Notes under the pieces: generated by a model | What the model was told of the DNA's origin: nothing | The model's input: the letters and a program-made list of their open reading frames with translations, nothing else | Database searches by the model: none | In this document: positions 52,197 through 61,511 of the stretch, piece after piece | How positions within the stretch are numbered: position 1 is the first letter of the stretch | Layout of the letters: each line of letters starts with the position of its first letter | Assembly: GCF_026627445.1 (NCBI RefSeq) | Contig: NZ_JAPNLJ010000020.1 | Coordinates: 1-64,000, forward strand | Source of the DNA: Streptomyces sp. H27-H1 | GTDB taxonomy: Bacteria > Actinomycetota > Actinomycetes > Streptomycetales > Streptomycetaceae | DNA: 64,000 nucleotides | Direction: 5' to 3' | Translations under genes and position numbers: made by a program

Positions 52197-53411
52197 ATGC
52201 CGGTGGAACCCGCCCGTCCGGTGCGCCGCGATTGGCGCAACGCCGCGCTGCCCCCGGTCGGCGCCTGGCTGGTCGCAAACCTCGTCACCTGGTGGGTCGC
52301 GAAAGCGTCTGTCAACGGCAATGGGTCCAAAGTGGCCTATTGGTCCATGGGTGGCCGAAAGCGCTGGGACTCCGAACAATACCTCTCCATTGCCAAGTCC
52401 GGCTACGAAATGTATTGGTGCCGGGACCGGTATCCGGACTTTCGCGACGTCATGTGCGGAAATACCGCGTGGTTTCCCGGATACCCCATGCTGGTCCGGG
52501 CGGCTTCAGCCACCGGAATGTCTTATGAGATGGCTGCTGTCGTTCTCGCAGAGTTGTCCCTGCTCGGAATGTTCGCGGTGTTGTGGTGGTTAATGGGTGC
52601 CCGGCTGACATGGGCCACAGGTCTCACCCTTGCCGTTGGCGCGGTATTCCCGGGCGGTATCTATTTCCATGCGATGTTCCCGATCGCCACCGGAACGCTG
52701 GCACTACTCGTCTGCATCGCCGGAGTGAAGCGCGGCTCCTGGGTCATGGCCGCGGCCGGCGGCTTCGTCGTGTGCGCCTGCCATTTCGTCGGCGCTGTCG
52801 TCGTCGGCATGCTGCTCCTGAGCGCGTTCTTCGCGTGGCAGCGCGACAGATGGCCGATGCGGTGCGCGAAAGCCGGGTCGTCGGCTGCCGTCGCCGGCTG
52901 CGGCGTGCTCTGGGCCAAATGGCTGATGTGGCAGGGGACGGGCCGCTGGGACGCGTACGAGGTCATCCAGAAATCCAGTTACCACCAGGGTGACCTCCGT
53001 GAGCCCTTCAGCGAGATGAGGAATGCCTACAATTTCCCGTTCAGCTACTGGTACAAGCCCGAGGGGCATCCGCCGTGGCTGGTGGAACACGCTCTCGCCG
53101 CACACAGGACCCAGCTCTGGCTGAACATCGCCTTCGTCCTGCTGGTGCTGGTGACTGCCGCCGTGCTCCTCCTGCGGAACCACCGGCTCGACGTCGAGGA
53201 ATGGGCCGCGTTGATCTTGACGGTGGCCATCTTCCTCTTGCCGTTCTTCGCGGGCGCGCAAATGTCGTGGTATCGCAATCATGCGCAAATGTTCGTCGGG
53301 CTCATCCTGGTCAGACGCATGCCCCGATGGGTTCAGGCGACACTGCTGGTATTTTGCTCGATTCAATATGCCCTCCTGGGAGGGATGTTCTTCCCCGGGG
53401 TGCTGGTATGA
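52197..53411 (+). CDS. PIG-V-like mannosyltransferase-type membrane protein
   Basis: A 404-residue integral membrane protein with about nine hydrophobic segments. The loop KRWDSEQYLSIAKSGYE (about residues 55-71) resembles the RWDxxxYLxIAxxGY signature of PIG-V-type GPI/polyprenyl-phosphate-dependent mannosyltransferases. Many codons end in A or T compared with neighbours, particularly between 52340 and 52700, hinting at recent acquisition. The ATG at 52197 is preferred over 52128 since GGAG lies just upstream and the extra residues are unlike a transmembrane start. The assignment to a glycosyltransferase fold is tentative. Confidence 0.72.
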   Translation: MPVEPARPVRRDWRNAALPPVGAWLVANLVTWWVAKASVNGNGSKVAYWSMGGRKRWDSEQYLSIAKSGYEMYWCRDRYPDFRDVMCGNTAWFPGYPMLVRAASATGMSYEMAAVVLAELSLLGMFAVLWWLMGARLTWATGLTLAVGAVFPGGIYFHAMFPIATGTLALLVCIAGVKRGSWVMAAAGGFVVCACHFVGAVVVGMLLLSAFFAWQRDRWPMRCAKAGSSAAVAGCGVLWAKWLMWQGTGRWDAYEVIQKSSYHQGDLREPFSEMRNAYNFPFSYWYKPEGHPPWLVEHALAAHRTQLWLNIAFVLLVLVTAAVLLLRNHRLDVEEWAALILTVAIFLLPFFAGAQMSWYRNHAQMFVGLILVRRMPRWVQATLLVFCSIQYALLGGMFFPGVLV

Positions 53412-53501
53412 CCGGCGACCGCTGTTCTTCGTCCGCGCCGCGAGCCGCGTCGCGTCTGGAACTGCCTCGAGCGGGTAGCAGCGCTGAGGGAGGCGCCAAA
53501 G

Positions 53502-55118
53502 ATGAAACTCAGTGACTGGATGCTCACCGCTGGTGAACGCGGGAACACGGCCACCCGGGTGGACAGCCGCCACCCCGACGGAGCCGCCTGGACGAACGGC
53601 AACGAGGCTCGCCCGCTCGTGCACGGCGCCACGTACTTCGCCGAGCTCCTGCGCAACATCCGCGCCCAGCGACGGGGAGACCTGCTCCTCTTCACGGACT
53701 GGCGCGGCGACCCCGACGAGCGGCTCGACGGCGAGGGCACGGAGATCGGCGCCGTGCTGGCCGCAGCAGCCGCGCGGGGCGTCATCGTCAAAGGCCTCCT
53801 CTGGCGCTCCCACCTGGACGGAATGCGGTTCAGCGAGAGCGAGAACCGGCACCTCGAAGAGGCGATCGAGGCGGGCGGCGGCGAATGCCTGCTCGACATG
53901 CGGGTCCGCCCCGGAGGCAGCCACCACCAGAAGCTGGTCGTCCTGCGCCATCCCGGCCGCCCCGCCCTGGACGTGGCCTACGTCGGCGGTATCGACCTGT
54001 GCCACAGCCGCAACGACGACGCCTCGCACCACGGCGATCCGCAGGCGATGCCCCTGGCGGCCGCCTACGGTCCCCGGCCGCCTTGGCACGACGTCCAACT
54101 GGCAGTCAGGGGACCGGCCGTCGGTGACATCGAGGCGGGTTTCCGCGAACGCTGGGAGGACCCGGCCGCGCTGAGCCGCAGCCCGTTCGTGAAGCTGCGG
54201 GCCCTCGTCGACCGGGAGGACACCTACGCGGATCCGATCCCGCCGCAGCTCCCCGACCCCCCGCCCTGTGGCAACCACACCGTGCAGGTACTGCGCACCT
54301 ACCCGAACCGGCTGCTGCGCGGCTACCCCTTCGCCCCGGACGGGGAGCGCAGCGTCGCGCGCAGCTACCTCAAGGCGCTGAAGCGGGCCCGACGGCTCAT
54401 CTACCTGGAGGACCAGTACCTCTGGTCCCCCGAAGTGGTGGAGTGCTTCGCTCGGGCGCTGCACGAGAACCCCGAGCTCCGCCTGATCGCGGTGATACCC
54501 ACCGTGCCCGACCAGAACGGCTGGCTGTCCCGGCCGATGAACCTGGTCGGACGGGTCAAGGCGCTGGACACACTGCGCGAGGCGGGTGGCGGGCGGGTGG
54601 CGGTCTACGGGCTGGAGAACCGCGCCGGTACCCCTGTGTACGTCCACGCCAAGGTGTGTGCCGTCGACGACGTGTGGGCCACCATCGGATCCGACAACAT
54701 CAACCTCCGGTCGTGGACCCACGACTCGGAACTCAACTGCGCCGTCCTCGACGACGACCTGGACGCCCGCACGCCGGCCGATCCCGCCGGGCTGGGGGAC
54801 GGAGCTCGCCGCTTCGCGAGGGAGCTGCGGCTGGAACTCTCCCGCGAGCACCTCGACGTCCCCGAACCCGAGGACCCCGGCGACCCGGACCCGCTGTGCG
54901 ACCCGGTACGAGCCTTCGAGGCGTTCGCCGCGAGCGCCGGCGCGCTGGACGCCTGGCACGAGGACGGCGGCCGCGGGCCGAAACCACCCGGCCGGCTGCG
55001 CGCCTACCGTCCACCCGACCTCTCGTACGCCGAGCGCCGCTTCGCCACGCTGCCGTACCGGCTCCTCGTCGACCCGGACGGCCGTACGTTCGGCTTTCGG
55101 CGGCGCAACGCCTTCTGA
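53502..55118 (+). CDS. Phospholipase D-like protein
   Basis: A 538-residue HKD-superfamily enzyme. The first motif reads HHQKLVVL followed by R instead of D (about residue 145), then GGIDLCHSRND. The second motif is canonical (VHAKVCAVDD, then GSDNINLRSW). There is no signal peptide, so it acts in the cytosol or at the membrane face. Activity would be phosphodiester hydrolysis or transfer, e.g. on cardiolipin-type lipids. GAGGGAGG precedes the ATG. Confidence 0.88.
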   Translation: MKLSDWMLTAGERGNTATRVDSRHPDGAAWTNGNEARPLVHGATYFAELLRNIRAQRRGDLLLFTDWRGDPDERLDGEGTEIGAVLAAAAARGVIVKGLLWRSHLDGMRFSESENRHLEEAIEAGGGECLLDMRVRPGGSHHQKLVVLRHPGRPALDVAYVGGIDLCHSRNDDASHHGDPQAMPLAAAYGPRPPWHDVQLAVRGPAVGDIEAGFRERWEDPAALSRSPFVKLRALVDREDTYADPIPPQLPDPPPCGNHTVQVLRTYPNRLLRGYPFAPDGERSVARSYLKALKRARRLIYLEDQYLWSPEVVECFARALHENPELRLIAVIPTVPDQNGWLSRPMNLVGRVKALDTLREAGGGRVAVYGLENRAGTPVYVHAKVCAVDDVWATIGSDNINLRSWTHDSELNCAVLDDDLDARTPADPAGLGDGARRFARELRLELSREHLDVPEPEDPGDPDPLCDPVRAFEAFAASAGALDAWHEDGGRGPKPPGRLRAYRPPDLSYAERRFATLPYRLLVDPDGRTFGFRRRNAF

Positions 55119-55248
55119 CCGCGGCCGGGGGACGGCGTCCTGCCCGGACGGCGGGCGCCGCGACGGAAGGGTGGCCCCAGGGCCCCGGTCCGGCTTTCCG
55201 CTCCCACCTCGCCGAAAGCCGGAGCGGGCGCCACCGTATTCTGGGCGG

Positions 55249-56043
55249 GTGATTCTCAGCAGCCTCCACGACCGGTCCGCTCTGGCTACCCGCTTCGAAC
55301 GGGATCCGGCGATGCACGTGATGGAACTCGGCGACCTCGACGACCTGCTGTGGCCGCACACCAGTTGGTACACGGTTTCCGAGGGCGGGCCGGTGGCGCT
55401 TTTGTACTCCGTCGGCGACGTTCCGACGCTGCTGGGCTTCACCCGCCCCGGGCAGGCATCCGCCTTGGAAGACCTCGCCGAGGCGCTGCTGCCCGTACTC
55501 CCACGGCACTTCTTCGGGCACCTCACCGGCAATGCCGCGAAGGTCCTGGAATCCGCCTACACCGTGCGGCCGCACGGCACCCTGTTGCGCATGGCGCTGA
55601 CCGAGCCCGACCGGGCCGACCGGTATCCGGCCGGCCCGTGGCAGCCGGCCCCGCTGGGCCGCGGCGACCTGCCGGAACTGCTCGAGCTGTTCACACAGGC
55701 GTACCCGGGCAACTGGTTCGACCACCGGATGCTCGACACCGGCCAGTACGTCGGTGTCCGTCAGGCCGGCCGGCTGGTCGCCGTGGCGGGCGTGCACGTC
55801 CACTCGGCCACCTACCGGGTCGCCGCGATCGGGAACGTCGCCACGCATCCACGGGTACGCGGGCAGGGCGCGGGCGGCGCGTGTGTCGCCGAGCTGTGCC
55901 GACGGCTGGGCAAGAGCGTGGAGCACATCGGGCTGAACGTCCGCGCGGACAACGCCACCGCCGTCCGCCTCTACCGCAGGCTGGGCTTCAGCGAGGTCAC
56001 GGAGTTCACGGAGGCGTCCTTCACGGCGCGCCCGCGCCCGTAG
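55249..56043 (+). CDS. GNAT-family N-acetyltransferase
   Basis: A 264-residue protein. The C-terminal half carries a GNAT fold with the acetyl-CoA loop RVRGQGAGGACV and the RADNATAVRLYRRLGF closing element. The N-terminal half (about 1-110) is a diverged GNAT-like domain seen in two-domain acetyltransferases. The start is GTG at 55249. The acceptor is unknown. It is convergent with the small secreted protein, 9 nt apart. Confidence 0.85.
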   Translation: MILSSLHDRSALATRFERDPAMHVMELGDLDDLLWPHTSWYTVSEGGPVALLYSVGDVPTLLGFTRPGQASALEDLAEALLPVLPRHFFGHLTGNAAKVLESAYTVRPHGTLLRMALTEPDRADRYPAGPWQPAPLGRGDLPELLELFTQAYPGNWFDHRMLDTGQYVGVRQAGRLVAVAGVHVHSATYRVAAIGNVATHPRVRGQGAGGACVAELCRRLGKSVEHIGLNVRADNATAVRLYRRLGFSEVTEFTEASFTARPRP

Positions 56044-56052
56044 GCGGTCTCA

Positions 56053-56523
56053 TCAGCCGCACCGGATCGGCCCGGTGTCGAGGCTGTAGGTCACTCCGCC
56101 CCGGACCAGCGAACCGCTCACCCTGATGCACTGGCCTGTCGAGTTGAACCAGGTGTACAGCGGCCCGGCGAAGTAGTGATAGTTGGCCGGATGTTCCTTC
56201 GGCGGGTCGATGGAGTAGTCACCACCTTCGTCGAAGATCGCCAGGCTGATGTGCGAGGCGAGGCCGTCGTAGGGGCTGGACCAGAACTTCACGCAGTTCT
56301 GTTTGGTCGAATTGTTCCAGTAGGTGCGCGCGTAGCCGCCGCCGTTGCGCCCCGCCGCCTTGGCCCAGTAGGTCTTGCCGTCCCAACTGCCGCTGCACTG
56401 CGCGGCGGCGGGGGCCGCGGTCGCCGCCTGGGCGGTGGGCGAGGCAACCAGACCGAGCAACAGCGTCATGACGCCGACGCCCAGCAGCTGTGGTGTACGT
56501 AACCGCTTCGTCAACCTCTTCAT
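56053..56523 (-). CDS. Small secreted protein, DUF-type
   Basis: A 156-residue protein with a signal peptide (basic start MKRLTKR, hydrophobic core, cleavage near SPTAQA at about residue 33). The mature part has about 120 residues with four cysteines and aromatic-rich strands (GKTYWAKAAGR, YNNSTKQNCVKFWSS-like and DYSIDPP). ATG 56523 is preferred over 56529 because AGGAG is 6 nt upstream of it. Its function is unknown. Confidence 0.75.
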   Translation of the reverse strand: MKRLTKRLRTPQLLGVGVMTLLLGLVASPTAQAATAAPAAAQCSGSWDGKTYWAKAAGRNGGGYARTYWNNSTKQNCVKFWSSPYDGLASHISLAIFDEGGDYSIDPPKEHPANYHYFAGPLYTWFNSTGQCIRVSGSLVRGGVTYSLDTGPIRCG

Positions 56524-56934
56524 CTGCATCTCCTGGTGATCAGATGCCGCAGACCCGGTCCGTCCGGGCCGTGCTCGGTACGCTCCACCCCTGCGTGACC
56601 CAACATGTGACGTTTCACGAAATCTCCACCGGCCACGCGCGCCGACCGGGAGCGGTCATGAGGCCTGACGGCAGCCGTGTGCTGGTTACCGCACCGGTGG
56701 CCCGGCGGCGCACCTGCCCCTCGTTTCGCCAGGTGGCACGCTGATGGCCGTCACCGGTGTCGTCGGCGAGCGCCCGCAGCCGCTGATGGCCGACGACAGC
56801 GCCTCGAAGGCGGCACAGAGCGCCTGGCTCTCGGCGGTACGGCGCGAGCGACGCGGACGCCCCCACGTGATGGAGGTCCGGCTCGGCAGCCGTCGGTCGC
56901 TCGTACGCGCGCGCTTCCCGAACCCGTCGAACGC

Positions 56935-57174
56935 AGGCGGCTCCGCGAGGCGTGGAAGCTCACCCCGTCGCAGGTCGCCTCGGCCGTCGGCGTGACGGCG
57001 GCGACGGTGCGGTCCTGGGAAACCGGTCACAGCGCCCCGACCGGCAAGCGCCGGGAGGCCTGCGCACGGTTCCTGCACGGCCTGGCCCAGGAGCCGCAGC
57101 GTCACTGCCCGCCGACGGCACGCCCTCAGGAGATGGGGTCGGGCGGCCACCGCGGCCCACACGGCCCACCTTGA
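56935..57174 (+). pseudogene. Fragment with XRE-like helix-turn-helix
   Basis: One frame contains a convincing XRE-type HTH: RRLREAWKLTPSQV, then GVTAATVRSWETGHSAPTG and ARFLHGLAQ. The N-terminal part in the same frame is low-quality Arg-rich sequence without a good start, and the region after it is disordered. It resembles the DNA-binding segment found in Streptomyces plasmid/telomere-type HTH proteins. It is most likely a truncated or frameshifted gene. A short functional gene is less likely. Confidence 0.4.
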
Positions 57175-57455
57175 CGGGTAGGGCCCTGCGCAGCGCCGTC
57201 GCGGACCGGCTGGGCACGGTTCCCGGCGCGGTGCGAGCCCGCGTCAAGGTCACCGGACGGCCCGCCGCACCGGTCCCGCGCATCACCCTGGCCCCGCACC
57301 CCACCGCACGCCCGGCCGACACTGCGACCGCTGCCGCGGCAGTCGTGGCGCAGGCGAGCAGCGTCCTGGCTCCGCGAGACGTGCGCGCGGAACCGCGCCG
57401 CACCGTGCGAGCCGCCCCTCGCACTCGCGCGGTTGTCCGGGACCCGGTAGTTTGA
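57171..57455 (+). pseudogene. Possible remnant resembling DUF6286/Asp23-type domain
   Basis: A 94-residue stretch from a TTG at 57171 (TGRALRSAVADRLGTVPGAV, then RARVKVTGRP) has the strand-helix pattern of the small envelope-stress domains around Asp23/AmaP. It lacks a ribosome-binding site and the rest of the protein. Codon use is coding-like. I regard it as a decayed fragment; confidence is low. Confidence 0.25.
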
Positions 57456-57521
57456 ATTTGAACGATATGCTGGCCACACTCCGAGCCAGACCGCCCTTCG
57501 ATTCCACGGGAGCCCCGCCGC

Positions 57522-58022
57522 ATGTCCGTCCGCCGCCTGAACCACGCCGTGCTCTGGATCCGGGAGATAGACCGGTCCGTCGAGTTCTACACCGACGTCT
57601 TCGGGTTCCAGGTCGACCACCTGATCCCCGGCCGCGCCGCCTTCCTCAGCGCCCCGGGCAGCCTCAACGACCACGACCTCGGACTGTTCGCGATCGGCGC
57701 CGACGCACCCGGCCCCGAGCAGGGCCGGGTCGGCCTGTACCACCTGGCCTGGGAGGTCGGCACGCTCGGCGAGCTGGCGGAGCTGGGGCGCAAGATCACC
57801 GAGCGCGGCGCGATGGTCGGCGCGACGGACCACCTGGTCTCCAAGTCCTTCTACGCCAAGGACCCCGACGGCAACGAGTTCGAGCTGATGTGGCGGGTTC
57901 CCCGCGAGGACTGGCCCGCCGCCGATTCCGGCCTGCGCCCCGGCCCCCTCGACCTGGCCGCCGCGATCGCGCACTGGGGCACGGACCTGGCGACGGGTTC
58001 GGCCGCGGGATCCGCCAGCTGA
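57522..58022 (+). CDS. VOC-family (glyoxalase/extradiol-like) protein
   Basis: A 166-residue vicinal oxygen chelate protein with two beta-alpha-beta-beta-beta units. Putative metal ligands are His in LNHAVLWI, His in YHLAWEV and Glu in NEFELMW. It may be a glyoxalase, an extradiol dioxygenase-like enzyme or a resistance protein. The sequence does not decide. GGGAG lies 9 nt before the ATG. A hairpin follows at 58027-58045. Confidence 0.85.
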   Translation: MSVRRLNHAVLWIREIDRSVEFYTDVFGFQVDHLIPGRAAFLSAPGSLNDHDLGLFAIGADAPGPEQGRVGLYHLAWEVGTLGELAELGRKITERGAMVGATDHLVSKSFYAKDPDGNEFELMWRVPREDWPAADSGLRPGPLDLAAAIAHWGTDLATGSAAGSAS

Positions 58023-58026
58023 GACC

Positions 58027-58045
58027 GGGCCGTCGCGAACGGCCC
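58027..58045 (+). terminator. Hairpin after the VOC gene
   Basis: A GGGCCGT-CGCGA-ACGGCCC 7-bp stem with 5-nt loop starts 5 nt after the stop codon at 58022. Confidence 0.55.
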
Positions 58046-58113
58046 CGCCGGCCGGTCCTGCGCCGGGAGATCCCGGCTCCCCCGTTCGGCGACCTGTGGG
58101 GGGACCGGCCCGC

Positions 58114-58137
58114 CCGGCCCGGCAGGGGCCGGGCCGG
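58114..58137. terminator. Hairpin downstream of ectD
   Basis: A perfect 10-bp stem CCGGCCCGGC/GCCGGGCCGG with AGGG loop lies just beyond the end of the minus-strand ect operon (stop at 58152) and can terminate it. Confidence 0.6.
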
Positions 58138-58151
58138 GGCGACCTTCCGTG

Positions 58152-59054
58152 TCAGCGCACGGGAGTGAAGTCCTGGGAGGCGATGTATCCGGGGCGGCGC
58201 ACCGGGGCGGCGAAGGGCTTCGAAGGGCGGTTCTCCACGCTGTTGAAGACGAGGAAGACGTTGCTGCGCGGGTAGGGCGTGATGTTGTCACCCGAGCCGT
58301 GCATCGCGTTGCAGTCGAACCAGGTGGCGGAGCCCGCCTTGCCGGTGAAGAGCTTGATGCCGCAGGCCGAGGCGAACTTGGTCAGAGCTTCGTCCGACGG
58401 GGTGCCCGCGTCCTGCATCTGGAGGGACTTCTTGTAGTTGTCCTTCGGCGTGGCACCGGCGCAGCCCAGGAAGCTGCGGTGGGAACCGGGCATGATCATC
58501 AGGCCGCCGTTGGTGGTGTGGTTCGGCGTCAGGGCGATGGACACCGACACGGTGCGCATGTGCGGCAGACCGTCCTCGGCGTGCCAGGTCTCGAAGTCGG
58601 AGTGCCAGTAGAAGCCGCTGGCGCCGAAACCGGGCTTGACGTTGATCCGGGACTGGTGCACGTACACGTCGGAGCCCAGGATCTGTCGCGCGCGTCCCAC
58701 GACGCGCGGATCGGAGGCGAGGGCAGCGAACACCTCGCTGATCCGGTGGACCTCGAAGACGGAGCGTACCTGCCGGGACTTGGGGTCCACGATGGACCGC
58801 TCGTCGGCCAGCGTCGAGGGATCGCGGAGCATCCGGTCCAGCTCGGCTTGGTAGACGTCCAGTTCGTCGGGCGTGACGAGTTCGTCCACGGGCAGGAAGC
58901 CGTCGCGCTCGAAGCTCTCCAGCTCGTGTGCCCAGAAGGGCCCCGGCGTGCCGGGCTCGGACCAGACGACGGGGTCCGCGCGGCCGGTGAGCACCTCCTC
59001 GGCGCCCCGGGTCGGATACAGGTCGGTCAGGGTGCGGGTGGATGCGTGGGTCAT
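58152..59054 (-). CDS. ectD: Ectoine hydroxylase
   Basis: A 300-residue Fe(II)/2-oxoglutarate-dependent dioxygenase that converts ectoine to 5-hydroxyectoine. Iron ligands are the His and Asp in FYWHSDFETW and the distal His in WFDCNAMHGSGDN. The conserved ectoine-binding segment is present around GFYWHSDFETWHAEDGLP. It is the last gene of ectABCD, about 37 nt after ectC. The length (about 295-300 residues) is normal. Confidence 0.94.
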   Translation of the reverse strand: MTHASTRTLTDLYPTRGAEEVLTGRADPVVWSEPGTPGPFWAHELESFERDGFLPVDELVTPDELDVYQAELDRMLRDPSTLADERSIVDPKSRQVRSVFEVHRISEVFAALASDPRVVGRARQILGSDVYVHQSRINVKPGFGASGFYWHSDFETWHAEDGLPHMRTVSVSIALTPNHTTNGGLMIMPGSHRSFLGCAGATPKDNYKKSLQMQDAGTPSDEALTKFASACGIKLFTGKAGSATWFDCNAMHGSGDNITPYPRSNVFLVFNSVENRPSKPFAAPVRRPGYIASQDFTPVR

Positions 59055-59090
59055 GGTGGTGCCTGCCTCTCCTCTCTGTGCTTCCGTACG

Positions 59091-59495
59091 TCAGCTGTGG
59101 CCGGGTTCGGTGAGCAGCGGGTACACGCCGTTCTCGTCGTGGTCCTCCCGGCCGGTCACGGGCGGGTTGAAGACGCACAGGCAGCGGAAGTCGTGCTTCA
59201 CGCGCAGGGTGTGCCGCTCGTGGCCGTCGAGGAGGTACATGGTTCCCGGCGTGATGGTGTAGGTCCGGCCCGTCTCCTCGTCCGTGAGCTCGGCCTCCCC
59301 GGCCGTGCAGACCACGGCCTCCACGTGGTTCGCGTACCACATGGACGTCTCGGTGCCGGCGTACAGGACGGTCTCGTGCAGGGAGAAGCCGACCCGCTCC
59401 CTGGCCAGGACGATGCGCTTGCTTTCCCAGGTGCCGGACGCCGCCTTGACGTGGCGGTCGGTTCCCTCGATGTCCCGGAACGAGCGGACGATCAT
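59091..59495 (-). CDS. ectC: Ectoine synthase
   Basis: A 134-residue cupin enzyme that cyclises N-gamma-acetyl-2,4-diaminobutyrate to ectoine. It starts MIVRSFRDIEGTDRHV and carries the cupin strands ANHVEAVVCTAGEAEL and LLDGHERHTL. The ATG at 59495 is the family start; an upstream in-frame start at 59564 would add unrelated residues. It lies 31 nt after ectB. Confidence 0.94.
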   Translation of the reverse strand: MIVRSFRDIEGTDRHVKAASGTWESKRIVLARERVGFSLHETVLYAGTETSMWYANHVEAVVCTAGEAELTDEETGRTYTITPGTMYLLDGHERHTLRVKHDFRCLCVFNPPVTGREDHDENGVYPLLTEPGHS

Positions 59496-59526
59496 GGTGG
59501 TGCCCTTCGTGGTGTGCGGGTGCTGG

Positions 59527-60795
59527 TCAGGCGGCTTCGCGGACGGAGCGGGCGAGGACGGCAAGGCCCTCGTCGAGTTCGTCCCCGGTGACGGTGAGCG
59601 GCGGGAGCAGCTTCACGACCTCGCCCTCGGGGCCGGAGGTCTCGATGAGGAGGCCGTGTTCGAAGGCCCTGCGGCACACTTCCGCCGCGAGCTCCTTGCG
59701 GGTGAACTCGATGCCCCAGACGAGTCCGCGGCCCCGGTACGTCGCGCCGAGCCGGGCGTGTTCGCCGCACAGCTCGCGCAGGGCGCTCTCGACCCGGCCG
59801 CCCTGGACGAGGGTCCGCTCGCGCAGGACGCTGTCGCCCCAGTACGTCTCCAGGGCCGCGGTCGCGGTGACGAAGGCCGGGTTGTTGCCGCGGAAGGTGC
59901 CGTTGTGCTCGCCCGGCTCCCACAGGTCCAGCTCGGGCTTGAACAGGCACAGGGACATGGGGAGTCCGTAGCCGCTGATGGACTTGGACAGCGTGACGAT
60001 GTCGGGCGTGATGCCCGCCTCCTCGAAGGAGAAGAACTCGCCGGTCCGCCCGCAGCCCATCTGGATGTCGTCGACGATCAGTAGCATGTCGCGGCGCCGG
60101 CACAGGTCCGCGAGGGTGCGGAGCCATTCCGCGCGGGCCACGTTGATCCCGCCCTCGCCCTGGATGGTCTCGACGATGACCGCCGCCGGATGGTTGAGGC
60201 CGGAGCCCTGGTCCTCCAGCAGGCGCTCGAACCAGAGGAAGTCGGGAGTCCTGCCGCCGAGGTAGTTGTCGAAGGGCATCGGGGTGCCGTGGACCAGGGG
60301 GACGCCGGCGCCGGCCCGTTTGAAGGCGTTGCCCGTGACGGCCAGCGAGCCGAGCGACATGCCGTGGAAGGCGTTGGTGAAGGAGACGACCGACTCGCGG
60401 CCCTTGACCTTCCGCGCCAGCTTGAGCGCCGCTTCGACGGCGTTGGTCCCGGTGGGCCCGGGGAACATCACCTTGTAGGGCAGTGCGCGGGGTTCGAGGA
60501 CGTGCGACCGGAAGGTCTCGAGGAAGGCCCTCTTGGCGGTCGTCGACATGTCGAGCGCGTGCGTGATGCCGTCCCGCTCCAGGTAATCGAGCAGGGCCCG
60601 CTTCAGAACGGGGTTGTTGTGGCCGTAGTTCAGGGACCCGGCGCCCGCGAAGAAGTCCAGGTAGCCGCGGCCGTCTTCGTCGTACAGCCGGCTTCCCGTG
60701 GCGCGCTCGAAGACGACGGGCCAGGCGCGGCAGTAGCTTCGCACCTCGGACTCCACGGTCTCGAAGACGGACAGGACCGGCTCGGTCATGGTCAA
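59527..60795 (-). CDS. ectB: Diaminobutyrate-2-oxoglutarate transaminase
   Basis: A 422-residue class III PLP aminotransferase. It makes L-2,4-diaminobutyrate from aspartate semialdehyde with glutamate as donor. The PLP Lys lies in TLSKSISGYGLPMS, and the substrate loop GPTGTNAVEAALKLAR and IVDDIQMGCGRTG are typical. It is the second gene of ectABCD. Confidence 0.94.
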   Translation of the reverse strand: MTMTEPVLSVFETVESEVRSYCRAWPVVFERATGSRLYDEDGRGYLDFFAGAGSLNYGHNNPVLKRALLDYLERDGITHALDMSTTAKRAFLETFRSHVLEPRALPYKVMFPGPTGTNAVEAALKLARKVKGRESVVSFTNAFHGMSLGSLAVTGNAFKRAGAGVPLVHGTPMPFDNYLGGRTPDFLWFERLLEDQGSGLNHPAAVIVETIQGEGGINVARAEWLRTLADLCRRRDMLLIVDDIQMGCGRTGEFFSFEEAGITPDIVTLSKSISGYGLPMSLCLFKPELDLWEPGEHNGTFRGNNPAFVTATAALETYWGDSVLRERTLVQGGRVESALRELCGEHARLGATYRGRGLVWGIEFTRKELAAEVCRRAFEHGLLIETSGPEGEVVKLLPPLTVTGDELDEGLAVLARSVREAA

Positions 60796-60920
60796 GGTAA
60801 CTCTCCAATGAACGCGGGGGTGTTTGGTACAGGGCGGTGCTTGGTACGGGGTGTTCGCGATGGCGGTCCGGATGGCTGCCGGCGAGGCTCGCGGGCGGCG
60901 GCCGCCGGGCGCAACCGGGA

Positions 60921-61481
60921 TCAGAAGTGGAGCGGTCCGATGCGGTGCAGGATCTCTGGCTCGTGCCCACCGACCGGGAACTCATCTGCGGTGAACAGCA
61001 CTTCGCGCGTGAGCGTGGCGCCGTGCCGTGCGGCGTACGAGGCGAACAGTCGCTCCGACGCGGAGTTTCCGGGGGAGATGGTGGTCTCCAGGGAACTCAA
61101 TCCCTGTTCTGCCGCCACGCGGGCGGAGAGGCCGTCGAGCAGGGCCCCGGCGATTCCCAGACCGCGGGCGGACTGGTCGACGGCGATCTGCCAGACGAGC
61201 AGGGTTCCGGGACTGTCGGGCCGCAGGTATCCGCTCACGAAGCCGATGGCGCGCCCGGACGGGTCGCGGGCCACCGCGGACGTGTCGGCGAAGTCACGGC
61301 ACCAGAGGAGATAGCTGTAGGCCGAGTTGAGGTCCAGCGTCCTGGAGTCGCGAGCGAGGCGCCACAGGAGGGGCCCGTCACCTGGGCGGGGGCGGTCGAT
61401 GTACGTGGTCGAGGTGGGCGAGGTCGTCGGAGTGATCGGCGGGGTCTTCCTGTAACGGGTCAGTTCTGCATGAGCAGTCAT
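60921..61481 (-). CDS. ectA: L-2,4-diaminobutyrate acetyltransferase
   Basis: A 186-residue GNAT acetyltransferase, the first committed acetylation step of ectoine synthesis. It has DGPLLWRLARDSRTLDLNS, the NSAYSYLLWCRDF segment and the acetyl-CoA loop QSARGLGIAGALLDGL. The ATG at 61481 gives the expected short N-terminus (61511 would add ten residues). The ribosome-binding site is weak, so the transcript may be near-leaderless. It is 125 nt upstream of ectB; the operon promoter lies beyond 61481. Confidence 0.93.
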   Translation of the reverse strand: MTAHAELTRYRKTPPITPTTSPTSTTYIDRPRPGDGPLLWRLARDSRTLDLNSAYSYLLWCRDFADTSAVARDPSGRAIGFVSGYLRPDSPGTLLVWQIAVDQSARGLGIAGALLDGLSARVAAEQGLSSLETTISPGNSASERLFASYAARHGATLTREVLFTADEFPVGGHEPEILHRIGPLHF

Positions 61482-61511
61482 GCGGGCCGAAGTTACCCAG
61501 GGCTGGAGCAA

